Origin: Zygnema circumcarinatum
Lineage: Eukaryota > Streptophyta > Zygnematophyceae > Zygnematales > Zygnemataceae
DNA length: 64,000 nucleotides
Assembly (NCBI GenBank): GCA_037447605.1
Contig: CM074806.1
Span: forward strand, 976,190 to 1,040,189
Reading direction: 5' to 3'
Below are positions 13,444 through 25,490 of this stretch, piece after piece. Made by a program: the position numbers and the translations under genes. A model generated the notes under the pieces. That model made no database searches and was not told where the DNA came from. It was given only the letters and a program-made list of their open reading frames with translations. How positions within the stretch are numbered: the first letter of the stretch is position 1; each line of letters begins with the position of its first letter.

Positions 13444-16400
13444 CTAATGCTCGTGATGTCCATGGCCTATCCGCGTGAGCCCCAAGCCAAGGCCCAGAGG
13501 GGAGGAGGCGGCTCCCACAGAGCTGCCCCCTTGGCTATGGCTATGGCTGCATCCGGGTCCGTGAACATGGCCTCTCCCGCTCCCACCTACACTGGAAGAG
13601 CCTTTCTTGTCTCTGTCCTGTGCGTCTCTTCCAGAAGGAAGTACTCCGGAGCTCTGACAGGTCCCAGGAGCTTCACTGCTGCAGTGAGAATGAGAATGAG
13701 GACGCCCACCAAATAGTCTCTGCATCCAAGGGCTTGGAGGCACTGCAGGTTTCCAAGGAACCTCAATGTCTTCGTTATAGCCACTGCAGATGAAATCTTT
13801 ACAATTTTGTACAATGCCCCTGTCGTAAGGATTGAAGAAGCGACCATCTTCGCCTTTGAGATAATCATAACGATGCCCATTTGCCATTTCATTTGTCGTG
13901 ATATTTCGAGCAATCTGCAAAGGAAAACAATTGCCAATTTGAGACCCAATCAACATCTTTGCGATCATGCAACCAAACGGTGACATCCCAAAGGCCAAAC
14001 CTATACTACACATGTGTCCCTTAGGAGTACAGTACCACAGACAAGAGCACGAAGTAGTCGAGTAAGCAACAGAATGTAGTCCGAGTATAAAGTTCATGAA
14101 GGACAAGAAGTTATGCAGAGAAAGAAAATCTTACCTGCAAGGCCTGAAGGCTGCCCAACATGATGACACTCGCCATCATGAAGCAGTCACCCAGCAAAAA
14201 TGCAAGCGCTCCGCTATGATCCACTGCAACATGATTGATCCAGGGCCCCAAGTAGCTGGGCGCTCCTTCATCCATTACGAGACCTGTTGTCCAGAAAGAA
14301 GGAACATCAGAGCTGACCTTAACCGCCTTTGTGGACCTGCTGCTGAAAACTTAAGACTCAAAGAGGACACAAATACAACAGTGATGGAGGCACAAAATGA
14401 GCGGAGCTCATGGAGAAACTTACGGTGGAGGGTGATAGCTGCTGCAATACCCATGGCTATAAGCTCAATCCAAAGGAACAAGAAGAAATGATATTTGTTC
14501 CGCTGCACCAGTGAAACTCTCAGCTGTAAGTAAGGAGAGTGCACGTAACCTCTAGATGCGTTTTTCCCCAACCTGATTCCTTAAAAGACAAAGCATTTTC
14601 TTATCAACATTCTGACAAACATCATGAAGGCAAAAGTTGGGCTGAGCTGAGATTAGTCCCCGGAACACCTAACTCTTGGAGCTTCACAAACCCATGTCTG
14701 TAATCAGCCAAGCTGACCTACCCTAGAACGACTCGTAGAGTGCTTTAACCCTGTCGGAGCTTGGTACTGATTTTTTCTTGCCCTCTCCAAAGTATACTTC
14801 TCCAAAGTAGTAACCAAGATGTCTTCAATGAAATTAAATTGCAAGAAGCTCCAGCGACATATAGACAATCAGGGAGAAAACAGACGGAGCGAGAAACGAG
14901 AAGAAGCGGGTAAATGACAAGATAGCTTGCCTTCCCAACACAGTTAGATATCCATGGGCAGTGATGATCGAACTGCTCTACACATCGATTGCATACCGCG
15001 CAGTGCTTGGATCGGACAGGGCGCACTATCTGCATTTCCTCTCCAAACAAACACGCTGTTCTTCTGTCAGATAGTCAAAGGGGTTTCCCCACTATGCCTT
15101 TTACTTCCATAATACTAGAGCATCGTCCACAACAGCAGTGAGAGCAACATCGACAGCCTAACATAGGTTGGTGCAGCCACAGGAGAACAGAAGGCTTGAA
15201 CAGAAAAGGTATTTAGTTGTACATCAAAATCAGGATAATCTGGGCAGGTTATGAAGCTTAGGGGGCAGCCCGTGCAGCCAGAACTCACTCTGCAGGTCGG
15301 ACAAAGCTGTGACCATTGGCCTGCCCACAGGGCAGGATTGCTTAAATCACTTTTAAGGTTCAGTAATGGATCCTGCTCCCATCATTTCCATGCAGCAACC
15401 GAGATACGGCCCACAAAGGTTAGAATTTTAAATCAGGCCGTCCATCCTTAGCTGTAGGAATAGGGACAAACGTCCGCATGACCATCATGCCCTAGTCCAA
15501 TTAAAGGGATCAGCTACATATGACACCTTGAGAACCCAATCCACCACTACAGAAGACGTTTGGGAGGTTCCAGCTTAAATAAGACATTAAGCTGCACACT
15601 AAAAAACTGTTTGGATGCCAAACATGCCTTGGAACAGCACAAGGACTCACCTCTTCTTTATGGCCTTGAGAACGCTCCCGATTGGGCTTGATATACCCGG
15701 GATCTGCCCTGCAACATACCCAAACAGCCTCTTCAGCTGCGATCCGTGAAATTGCAACATTTGCCAAACAAAAAAGAGTTGAGCATAATACATGCTTGTC
15801 AATACCACTGGCCTTGTCTTTGCTCACTTACGATGTGGCACGGTAGACAACCACCAAGCCGAAAAAGCAAAGAAAAATATCAAACCACGACCATGCTGCA
15901 AGACCAGCTGTTATTCTGGGAAGTGAAGGAGCTGCATCCCTCCCATTCAGCGTCAAAACATGGTTAGCACTTATCTGTATGTTGAGTCAGTAAAGATGCT
16001 TAACTCAAGACTGAATGCTCAGAGACCAGTTACCATTTCCTATGTTCTATTGTGTCCACTTATTATTCCCTGATTCCACAACATCTCCTCATCGATAGTA
16101 ATCAACTGAAGCGTATGTAACGGCAGAACTGGTGTGAAGTTGCTTTTACAAATGACAATGCTTTTGTCTCAACCTTGTCCTTTAGCAAATGCTCATCACT
16201 GCAAACGTTCTCTTCTTCCTATAGCCCCTGATCTGATTCTATACATCCATCGACTACCATTAGCAGCGTTCAATTCTGATTGCATGGATTGTGGAAGGTA
16301 ATGAAGAGGAAAGAACTCATACATGAAATGACGCATGTCATGAAGAGAAAAGCGAGCCCCAGGATGATTCCCCAAAGCAGGGGAGCCAGACCCATCCGCG

Positions 16401-18293
16401 CCACTTTTGCAAATCGTCCTTTTGTGTCCCACCGTGCTTCGTAAACTTTTCGGGCATTTGACTGCAAACCCATCAAAAATCCTCCTAGGTAAGTCGGTTT
16501 TTAGCTTAACCAAAATCAAATTACGGATATTGTCCACAAAAGTGGCTTTATACCAGATTTGTGAAACCGAGCGTCAACTCTTTAAGTGTGTTAGGTCTGC
16601 GATTAAAAATGCTTATTTTTCTAGACCACGAAGCTCACAAGCAAAAAAGGCAGGAACTTTCCTATTGCCGCTACTCAAAGCTGTACTGATGTTCCCCGCA
16701 AGGAGCTCTGCATAATAAAGCTACTATTCACTTTCGTGTCCTCCCTCTGCTGTGCCTGCCCCGGATTCCTGTCTCGCAGTTTACTTCCCCGACGGCTGAC
16801 TTAGAAGGCCAAAACCAGGTAATCCACCAAGAAAAGGTTTTCACGAAGGTCACATACCAAAAACAGTGCCACGTGCCGATGGCCTTTGTCTGAGGCCAAC
16901 TGTACAGGAGTGCACCCCGTGGAATCTACGGCTAGCAGGTCCTCTTTAGTTCCAGCCTGAACTAGCAATGTGCACGCCTCCAAATTTCCCCGCAAAGCTG
17001 CCCAATGCATAGGGGTACAGCCTGCCCTGCGGAAGCCACATTGGCAGCGTGTCATCCACCGCTGATCGAAGCAGTCAGCAGACGGGTAACTCAGATCGAT
17101 TGAAGCGGATAAGTGCGGAACATCTAATAGAAAAACGTCAATTTGCCCACGTCTACAATGCCACGCCTTAACTTAGACCCCAACCCTGTCGAGAACTGCA
17201 AACGCAAACAAAGATCCACCTTCTTTATCTGGTCTTCCCAAGTAGGCGTCCATGAATAGAAGCAACCGAATAGGGTCCACATAGCCTTTGTAAGCAGCCC
17301 TGCCACCAACCGTCCACCACTGGTGTATCTCAGCTCCATTGGAAAATCCCGGCACGGTACGAATAAAACCTGGTCCCCAATGTAAATTGACCGAAAGCAG
17401 CTGCTCACCAACTCTTGCTTTAGAAAGGTTGGAAGTTCTCTAGATTTTTTGTGATCTTCCCGGTAATCCCGACGTGTTTGTAAAAGAAGCTCACCAATGG
17501 AGGGGGCTGCGGCCATCCTTATCCGTTGGGTCGACTTCTGCATTCCACTTCGTGCAGATGTGGTACAAAAGGGCTGTCTGGCCATACTGAGCAGCTACAT
17601 GGCTCGTCTGTAAACACGGACCAGCCCCAAAACGTTATTTCTGTATCCACGCCACCTAACCATTAATCGCTAGCAGCAGCAAGAAAAAAAAGAAAAGTAA
17701 AAACAAGGGAAAGAAGCCTTACACGATAGCCATGCGAATCTACAGCTTCCAAGATCGCTCCGTTTTGCAACAGGAGCTCTGCAACCTGTATTGCCCCTCG
17801 CACAGCTGACCAATGGAGCGCTGTTTGTCCAGAGTTGTCCTTCACATTCACATCCGCGCCATTCTGTACAACAAAACAAGCAACACAAGAAAAAACTGCC
17901 TCGTCGGTTCAAAAAAAAACAAAAAAAGGAAAAAAAAGCAATTGTTTAGCGAGTGATATGACGCCGCACAGCACGAGCTAAGTGGATAGTAGTTATCACC
18001 TGCAAAAGGTACTGTGCGACAGCTGCCTTGTTGTTCAACGCACTCCATTGGAGCGCATAAAACCCTCCAGAGTCTGGAGTAGTGACCGAATGATGCTCCA
18101 CCTCCACAAGCCGTCTCAGCTTATCCAAATCTCCATACGCCGCCGCAGTGTACACGTCCTCCTTCAATCGAGCAGCATCTTCGACAGAAGCAGCACTTCC
18201 CGAACTTGACTCCTCTCCAGCCTTCTTAGAAGGCTCCTCTGACACAATCTCTATCTCCGCCCGGGCCGCAGCAGCCGATCCTCGCGATGACAT
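13444..18293 (-). CDS. ankyrin-repeat DHHC protein S-acyltransferase (TIP1-like)
   Basis: Protein S-acyltransferase that attaches palmitate to cysteines of membrane-associated proteins. Arabidopsis TIP1, with the same architecture, acts in root-hair and cell growth. Thirteen exons join in phase to 656 residues: 18293-18000, 17863-17723, 17607-17495, 17299-17220, 17021-16858, 16461-16323, 15931-15832, 15708-15651, 15372-15289, 15029-14931, 14502-14424, 14283-14135 and 13914-13444. Exons 1-5 encode ankyrin repeats (for example [16 protein letters not shown] and [20 protein letters not shown]). Membrane segments follow in exons 6-7, then DPGYI, the Cys-rich domain and the catalytic [15 protein letters not shown] in exon 10. 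Exons 11-13 hold two more membrane segments and the conserved [15 protein letters not shown]. The tail is unusually rich in His, Gly and Ser. Intron 10 appears to start with GC. The gene is head to head with fibrillarin. Confidence 0.93.
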
Positions 18294-18942
18294 ATCTCTC
18301 TACCACTCCCTCCCTTCTCCCTTCCTCCCAATCCCTCCCCCCTCCCTCTCCCTTGCCCCCTCTCTCCCTCTCCCTATCCCTCTCCCTCTCCCTCTCCTCT
18401 TAATATGCCAGCAGCTAGACACCAGAATATCAATACCAGCCACTGATTGCAATCATAATGAGATGCTACAACTGCCTAAATGATGACAGCAGATGCTTGG
18501 AAGCAGTTGCAGGCCGCCTCCGCTGCGCCTCTTCCTGATGCTGCACCGCGCCTTCAGGCAGGCGCGAGGAGGACGCGACGCGACGCGACTTCGAGCCTTG
18601 CGCTCGGCTCACATTTCGAATAAGATCGTCGTACCTTTGAGAGCCAAAACGGATTTTTCGTCCAAACAGTTGTTGCAGCACATAGAAGCGTTGAACGGAA
18701 GCAATTATAAAATAAACTACATTATTGGTCCGCGTTGCTCCTCAAATTTAGGTCTAAAAAATAGTGAGGGCGGGCGTGGGGTCTAAGGGACTAAAGGAGC
18801 CGCCGCCGCCGGGGGCAAGCGCCAGGTTATGGCGGCTGTCTGAAAGGGAGGAGCCGCCTCGTAGTTTGCAGCCCTCTTCTTGTTCTGCTTCTATCTCGTA
18901 TAACCATTACTTGCGTGACAAGGGGACAGAGGGGCGGCAGCC
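18294..18942. promoter_or_regulatory. divergent promoter, S-acyltransferase and fibrillarin
   Basis: These 649 bases separate the two start codons of a head-to-head pair. About 18300-18400 is a CT-rich tract (CCCTCTCC repeats) directly upstream of the minus-strand start. The rest carries no supported exon. A shared regulatory region is inferred from the geometry only. Confidence 0.5.
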
Positions 18943-20947
18943 ATGAGGTCGCCCGCGGGAAGAGGTACCTTTGTTTTTACACCTCTATCTGTTAATCGTT
19001 GTGCTTGGAAGCAGAGAAAGGTGAGCGCGAGAAAGGTGGCAAGTGTGCAGCAGCTTCCTTTGCTTGCTTTAGTCTGGCCATGGTTGTCAAGAATGATATT
19101 TGTCTTGAGTTTGTGAAGTTTGTCAAAATGTGAATTGGAGCTGCACTGTACAATGTTGACAGGTGGCTTCCGTGGCGGTGGCCGAGGGACGCCGCGAGGG
19201 GGGAGGGGTGGAGATAGGGGAGGAAGAGGGGGAGGAGGTTTTCGAGGGCGGGGTGGTGGGGACAGGGGGAGGGGAAGGGGCGGGAGGGGTGGGAGAGGAG
19301 GGGCAAGGGGTGGGAGAGGGGGCTTTAAGGGAGGGGCGAAGGTGCTCGTAGAAGCGCATCGTCACGAGGGCGTTTTCATTGCTCGCGGAAAGGAGGACGC
19401 GCTCGTGACACGCAACATGGTGCCTGGGGAGAGTGTGTACGGAGAGAAACGGATTAGTGTGGAGGTGAGGATGCAATGTGTTATCTCAAGTATTCACGTG
19501 TTTCGAGCTATGTCAGAACAGGGTTTTCTATGTTTTTTTGGTTTGGTAATAGCGATTAGGGCTATGGTTGCAGGCAGAAGATGGGACCAAAGTCGAGTAC
19601 AGAGTGTGGAATCCCTTCAGATCGAAGCTGGCTGCGGCCATTTTGGGAGGCGTGGACAATATCTGGATTGTAAGTGCTCCCAAATGGTTTAAGAGATTTG
19701 GAGACGTTCTGTTTTGAACTAAATGCTGCTGTGGCCTACCCGCAAGGCCGAAGCTTTTTGCAGGAAGGCCTAATGCGGTTACCTTGTCCTGTCTACTGCT
19801 TGGGGGAAAGAGATGTATCCATTGAAATGCATTATATGCTTGCCAGCTGTGCTTTTGCTAATACTAACTTGTTATTGTTCCATTTGCATTGTGCAGAAGC
19901 CTGGTGCCCATGTTCTTTATTTAGGAGCAGCATCTGGCACGACTGTCTCCCATGTCTCCGATGTTGTCGGGCCGGTGTGTGCAACACACTCAAAAGCTCC
20001 GTTTTTTCCTTTCTTTTTGTCAAATGTTGATCAATAAATGTTTTGATCAATTGTTTGACGAGCGTCCATGACGAGTATCTAGCCTCGTTGCGTTGAGCCT
20101 CTTGCTTCAGGGAAAAGTGACCATTTTAACCGTCGGAGTATCTCTACTTCCTCTAACTTTGGGTGATTGTCTGTCTCCTTCGCAGACTGGAATTGTCTAC
20201 GCTGTTGAATTTTCACTTCGAAGTGGTCGAGATTTGGTGAATATGGCTAAAAAGAGAACAAATGTTATCCCGATCATTGAAGATGCGCGCCATCCACAAC
20301 GTTACCGCATGCTCGTGGGCATGGTTGATACCATCTTTGCTGATGTAGCTCAGCCAGACCAGGTGAGTGGTGGTTTCTCGCAATTTGCTTATAGGTGGGA
20401 ATCGAAAACCTGCAGGTTTTGTCATGCGCTACATATTGTTCTTACATGGTGTTAGACTCTCTTACGAGGCAGCCGAGCAGAGGATGAATTTCTGGATTCC
20501 CCTTCACGCAACTTTGCGTGATAATTCCAGTTCTGATGCTTAGTAGCCATGAACAGCTTCATTTTCAAGGTAGCAGATTTCAAGGCTTTGATTCACAATT
20601 TTCTGGAGTAAGTTGATTATGGATATTGTTTTGAACATGAAAACGCTTATCTACCTGCATTTTGTTGTAACAGTCAGTCCTGGGGCATTGGATGGCAGGC
20701 CCGTATAGTTGCCCTAAATGGGCATTACTTTTTGAAGACCGGAGGGCACTTCGTGATCAGCATAAAGGCGAACTGCATTGACTCCACAGTCCCAGCAGAG
20801 GCCGTGTTTGCACGGGAAGTGACAAAGTTGCAGGCAGAGCAGTTCAAACCATCGGAACAGTTGACTTTGGAGCCTTACGAAAGGGACCACGCCTGTGTTG
20901 TTGGAGGATACCGAGTGGCCAAGAAAAAGAAAGAGGCTGCCGCCTAA
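18943..20947 (+). CDS. FIB: fibrillarin, rRNA 2'-O-methyltransferase
   Basis: Catalytic subunit of box C/D snoRNPs in the nucleolus, transferring methyl groups from SAM to the 2'-hydroxyl of rRNA at guide-selected sites. Six exons (18943-18964, 19163-19464, 19574-19669, 19897-19974, 20186-20362, 20699-20947) join in phase to 307 residues. A Gly/Arg-rich GAR domain fills residues about 8-60. The methyltransferase fold follows, with [18 protein letters not shown], the SAM-binding stretch [20 protein letters not shown] and the downstream VYAVEFS and DARHP segments. The C-terminus is Lys-rich. The tiny first exon MRSPAGRG matches plant fibrillarins. The fifth intron (20363-20698) holds a candidate C/D snoRNA, the same intron number as in Arabidopsis fibrillarin genes. 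Confidence 0.97.
20476..20540 (+). ncRNA. candidate box C/D snoRNA in fibrillarin intron 5
   Basis: A 65-base candidate. The C-like box AGGATGA (20481-20487) has one change from RUGAUGA, and the D box CTGA is at 20533-20536. The terminal stem AGCA/TGCT (20476-20479 with 20537-20540) lies immediately outside them, extendable by a G-T pair. An internal hairpin CACGCA/TGCGTG sits between the boxes. Arabidopsis fibrillarin genes host a U60-type C/D snoRNA in their fifth intron, which raises the prior. The guide target was not worked out, and the C-box mismatch keeps confidence low. Confidence 0.35.
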
Positions 20948-21765
20948 CTCTCGTTGTCTCTCTCTCTCTCTCTCTCCCTCCCTCCCCCCCCCTTATCCCT
21001 CTCTCTCGGATACAAGGGAAAGACAAAAAACATACAAAATAATCTGTCTCTGCTTTTGGAGAGTTGCATAGTGGTAGTTATGGGAAGAGCACCCGTTTGA
21101 TTAGGTGGGGGTTACAGTGCCAAGTCGAGAAGAGCTCTTGCCGTTGCTCGGCAGGATTTCTGTGTGTGGGGTCAAAGGCTGAAGCTTCCAGTGTACATTG
21201 TAAACCTCCCATGAGAGCTCCAAAAAGGACGCTGCTGTATCCCTCTGGCTGTCAAGCAAAGCAAACAACAAAGTCAAAAAGTAAGGAGAGTTCACTATGT
21301 GTACAGACTGCTGTAGCTGGTGTGGTTGTTCCTGTTTTGCGTGTGTTTGGTTCTCAAATGCAGTATGGTCCCTGATGTTGTGCTTTATTTGTGATCGTTT
21401 AGTTCAATGAGAAAGGCTGACCTTCTACGTATCCATGGCCACTGAACCAGGATGTTGAATCTAAATTTCAGTCCTCCGGGAATGTTAAAAGCCATTGCCG
21501 TTCATTTGGGATGTCACATACATTGGACGACCTTCAAATTACATACGCAAGCTTCAACCTGCCCCAGCCTTCGGCCTTCTTTTACATGACTAGGACAGAA
21601 AAAACCGCAACAAATGAAAGAGAAAACCGAAAAGCGGCAAAAATAGAGCCTGGAGGCCGCACCGCAGTGGGCTCCACTCTTGATAGAGCCTAGACAGGTT
21701 TACCCTCACACACGCAGTGAGAAGGTTGCAGCAAATTCCTCCAAAGAAGAGTATATAAGTTCTGC
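20948..21765. other. convergent intergenic region with CT microsatellite
   Basis: Lies between the fibrillarin and CNOT10 stop codons. A CT-dinucleotide microsatellite grading into a C run occupies about 20954-21006, right after the fibrillarin stop. I see no coding or RNA gene. Confidence 0.5.
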
Positions 21766-24700
21766 CTACAATCCAACTACTACTTGGCCTTTGCTGAGAT
21801 GGCCCACACAAATGTGTCGACAATGCTTCAACATTGCCAGAGCATCACTCGTTTGACCCCTGCAGAGCTCTACGTAAACTACAGCCAACATGGCGAGGGG
21901 GTTTGCAGGAGCGATGCTGAGTGCTTGTAGGGCACACTGTTGTGCCTGCAGAACTTCCCCTTGCATTGAATACACTGCCGCCAGGTTCACATAGAGTGAA
22001 GCACGCGCAGTGGGCCCACTCAGATGCATCAAGTCCGGCACTCCCTCCGTGCCTCTCCCACCTGCCATTCCTCCCTCTTCTCCATCCCCACTCGCCTCGC
22101 TGTGATCTCCACTCCTCCATTTCCTCTCCGCTCCCTCCTGCACAGTAAGCGAGGGCAACTCGTTGCTTGTATGCTCCACCATGCATGTGGACAGATGCTC
22201 TGCGGCTTCTGTTGGGCGATCGAGTAAGCAGAGAGCTTCCGCGGAATACATCCGCGCCAAGAAGCAATAAGAAGGTGGACAGTTGGGAAGAGCAAGAAGT
22301 GCTTGAGCCGCAGACAAAGAAGCAAGCGAGTTATCGAGACACAGCTCCGCATATGAGAGGCAGGCTAAAGCCCATGATCTCAACATTTTCCGCTGATGAG
22401 ATTTCTCTGCCTCCAATGCTGCGCTGTTGGCAGTTATTGTTGCAGACCCCATCGCCTTTCCCTCCCTCCCTGTTGCAGCAGACTGCTGCCTTTCACTAGA
22501 GCCCTCCATGCTTGTCCCTGTTCCGGACCCTCTGTTTTCAGCATTCGAGCTTCCTCCTGCTTCACTCCCGTTCCCACCCCCCTGCGTTGGGCTCTCCACA
22601 TCTTTTGTTTCAGAAGAAGCAGCATTCGCAAATGCTGAAGCTGTGGCCACCGCCGCCGCCGCTGCCTGTTCTTTGTCTAGAAGATGCAAAGCATTTCGTA
22701 AACATCTTCGACCGTAATCGAGAGAAGGCTTCGGAAACTGCCCTGCTTCTACCACTGCATTAACTTGACTTTTGCCGGAAGCCGCAGGCAGAGATGATGA
22801 TCCCGAATCTGATGATCTCGATGAAAAGGATCCACTTCCTTTGCTTTGTGTGTCCCCTTCAGACCCTTCTCCGCTAATACTGATCCCTCCACCACCTGCC
22901 CTAACATGCAAACCTCCAGCTGGCAACACCACACGCCGCCACCTGCCCCCTCCCACTACAACAAGAGTCACCTGATCGTCCTTTTTGTGTGGTCTCTGAC
23001 CTGATGACTCCTCCAATTGTCCCTTTTCGTATGCAACAACACAACATTCCGCAAGTCGAAGCCACAAAAGGGGTCGATTGTAGTACAAATGACTGCACTT
23101 CTGAAAGCACCGGGCTGCCAAAGGAGCGTTTCCATGCAGCAGTTGCTGCAAACCTGCGTTGTACAGTATGGGAAAGCTGTAGTCCATGGTGAAGGCAGTC
23201 ACTTTAAGGGGCGGCGGAGTCTGATTGGCAGCAGAAGCAGCACACTTGAGAGCTTGAGAGAAGTAGAGAGAGGCGAGGTGGGCTTTGCCCAAACGATGAT
23301 GAACGCAGCCGAGGTTGGAGAGGACCATAGCTTGGAGATTGTATCGGATCACAGGGTTGCTGCTGTTAATCACCGAGGGGATATTGCCGGTAAGAACTTT
23401 GATACATTTACGATGGTTTTCACGGCAATATTCCAAATACGCCTTCAGCAAAAAAACAGTTTGAACTCCGTCGTGTGTCACAGAACCGGCAGCTTTCACC
23501 TGTACCAAGTCGAAACAAAGGAGCGTTCAACGTCAGTTATCCCATTTTGACTCTATTCACATTAAGACAAAACATCGAACAGCGGCTCCCTTCCAATAGT
23601 CAGCTTCCGTTGCTTATAAAAGTCGAGTCGATTTACCTCACGCTTCGCGCCTTTCAGGTTCCTTGTCAGCAGCAGCAGCCGAGCTTTATACATGTGTAAG
23701 AGCTGCTTCACCTCTGCCATAGACCCTGGCAGAGCTTTACTCACTGCTGCCCCTCTCTTACTGCGTGCAGAACCCAAAACCCTCCCCCCCTCCTCCCCCC
23801 CCTGCATCTCTAAGGCAAGGTTCAGGGCCTCCTCATCCAACCCGTCCTCCATGGCTGCCCTTGAAAGCTCGTCCTCTCCAGCTGCGAAAGATGCCACGGA
23901 CTGTGCCTCTGAAGAGGGTGCTCCTCCTCCATTGTTACTGGAAGAAGATTTAGGATCTGAAGGGACTCCTGAAGCTGGTGAAGGAGCTGAAGAGGGAGCA
24001 GAAGCAGAGGCTGATGCACTTTCTGGGGAGAGCAGGTATCCAAAGGCCTTCTCCACGTAAGCTAACACAGTCTGGCCAAACATATAAGACTCTAGTGAGT
24101 TCAGTTGGGTTGATGATAGTCAGAACGGATTCATTCTGTGTCTTAAACGTGGGTTAAGAATGGAGTAAGAACTAAGAACTTACAGCAGCTTTCTCCACTT
24201 GCCTTGTTGCCAGTCTTAGGTCCAAGAGAAGCAGGCACACCCAAAATGCTGGCCTCTGAACACAATAGGCAACAACCAACAAGGGACAAATGAGATGTAA
24301 GACGAAACGAGGAACTGATTAAGTCCTCAGTTTGCTAAATGCTATAAAGCTATCCTTGCTGATGTATTAATGAAATACGCTGGGAAGTTACTGACCTCAT
24401 CGATAGGCTCAATGTTGCGAAAAATGGACTCCAACAGCGAAGAGGCTGATCCATACTGCTGTAAATGATAGTAAATTAGTGCCTGAAATACCCAAACCAC
24501 TTTAACCAATTAGCGAAAGTTTATACACAAGCAAGCAGCATATCCGAAGAGCTGACTGGATTTGAAAATTGTAAAAACTGATACAGTACATTTGCGAAAG
24601 AACAGAATGATGCCTTCATCGGTTCTGCCTAACCAGAGAATAGCTGATGCAGGCGGTGGCACATACTGTGTTCACTGCAGCAATAGCGGTGTCGTAATCT

Positions 24701-25490
24701 TCGGTCCACATAATGGTGGAGCTCACAGCTCCACCTGTGGTTGAACCTGCGATTCCACTTGTTCCAGTTCCACTCACAGTTCCACCTGCTGTAGCCGCCT
24801 GCCCAGAGCTGCTCACTGTCGATTCCGGCCCTTCCGCATTCTCCTCCACTGAACGCTTCAATTCATTTGCCCTTGTCTGAACATCAGCAAAACATGAGTT
24901 CAGGATCCGAATAGGTGACAAAAAGAGGCAGATCCTCTTTAAGAAACAGAAAAGTCATATTTGACGCTGCATGAATGGGCATACAATGTCCAAAAAAGCA
25001 GCGAACATGCAAAAGGACTAAAGTTGTGGGCATACTACGTTGAAAACCAAGCATACGAATGAATGTTGAATTGGATCCGATCAGGGCTTTTAATACCTTC
25101 ACTCTAGAAAATACACGCAGAAGCTTTTCCGGATCAGAGCATCCTTCTCGGTAGTACTCCACAATAGCCATGTTATGAAGCACCTGTGAAAGGTGCTGTG
25201 AAAGCTGGCGTCAGAAATAGTCATCTAACCCACGAACCGTATAAGTCTGAAAGCAGAACCTCGTCTCATCCACATATGGCCCTTCAAACATGTCACTTCA
25301 ACAGAAAGGGCTAGGGCAAGACCTTGGGATCATCCGGTTTTCGCTTCTGAATAGCGCGAAGAAGCACGAGACATTCATCAAACTTGTTTTCCTTAAAAAG
25401 TTCCCCCGCTTCCTTGGCCAGTACAAGCAAGGAAGTTTCATTCATATCAGCGTCGCGCCCTGCCCCGTCCTTCTCAGCAACGGTATCCAT
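21766..25490 (-). CDS. CNOT10: CCR4-NOT complex subunit 10 (CNOT10)
   Basis: TPR-repeat subunit of the CCR4-NOT deadenylase complex, which in animals pairs with CNOT11 on the N-terminus of the CNOT1 scaffold. Seven exons (25490-25323, 25183-25097, 24876-24667, 24482-24396, 24255-24184, 24071-23637, 23499-21766) join in phase to 930 residues. The N-terminal TPR part starts MDTVAEKDGAG and includes LAKEAGELFKENKFDECLVL and RPAFWVCLLLLDLRLATRQV. Family landmarks are YNLQAMVLSNLGCVHHRLGK, MDYSFPILYNAGLQQLLHG and RPLLWLRLAECCV. The C-terminal TPRs SLYVNLAAVYSMQGEVLQAQ and NPLAMLAVVYVELCRG close the protein. Two long Ser/Gly-rich insertions (exon 6 and the middle of exon 7) are low-complexity and probably disordered. 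The last exon, 1.7 kb, is unusually long for this window. It is divergent from SPB1. Confidence 0.93.

Noticed and set aside
20954-21006. CT repeat after fibrillarin considered as a terminator or functional element
   Set aside because: Simple microsatellite; nothing beyond its repeat nature supports a role.
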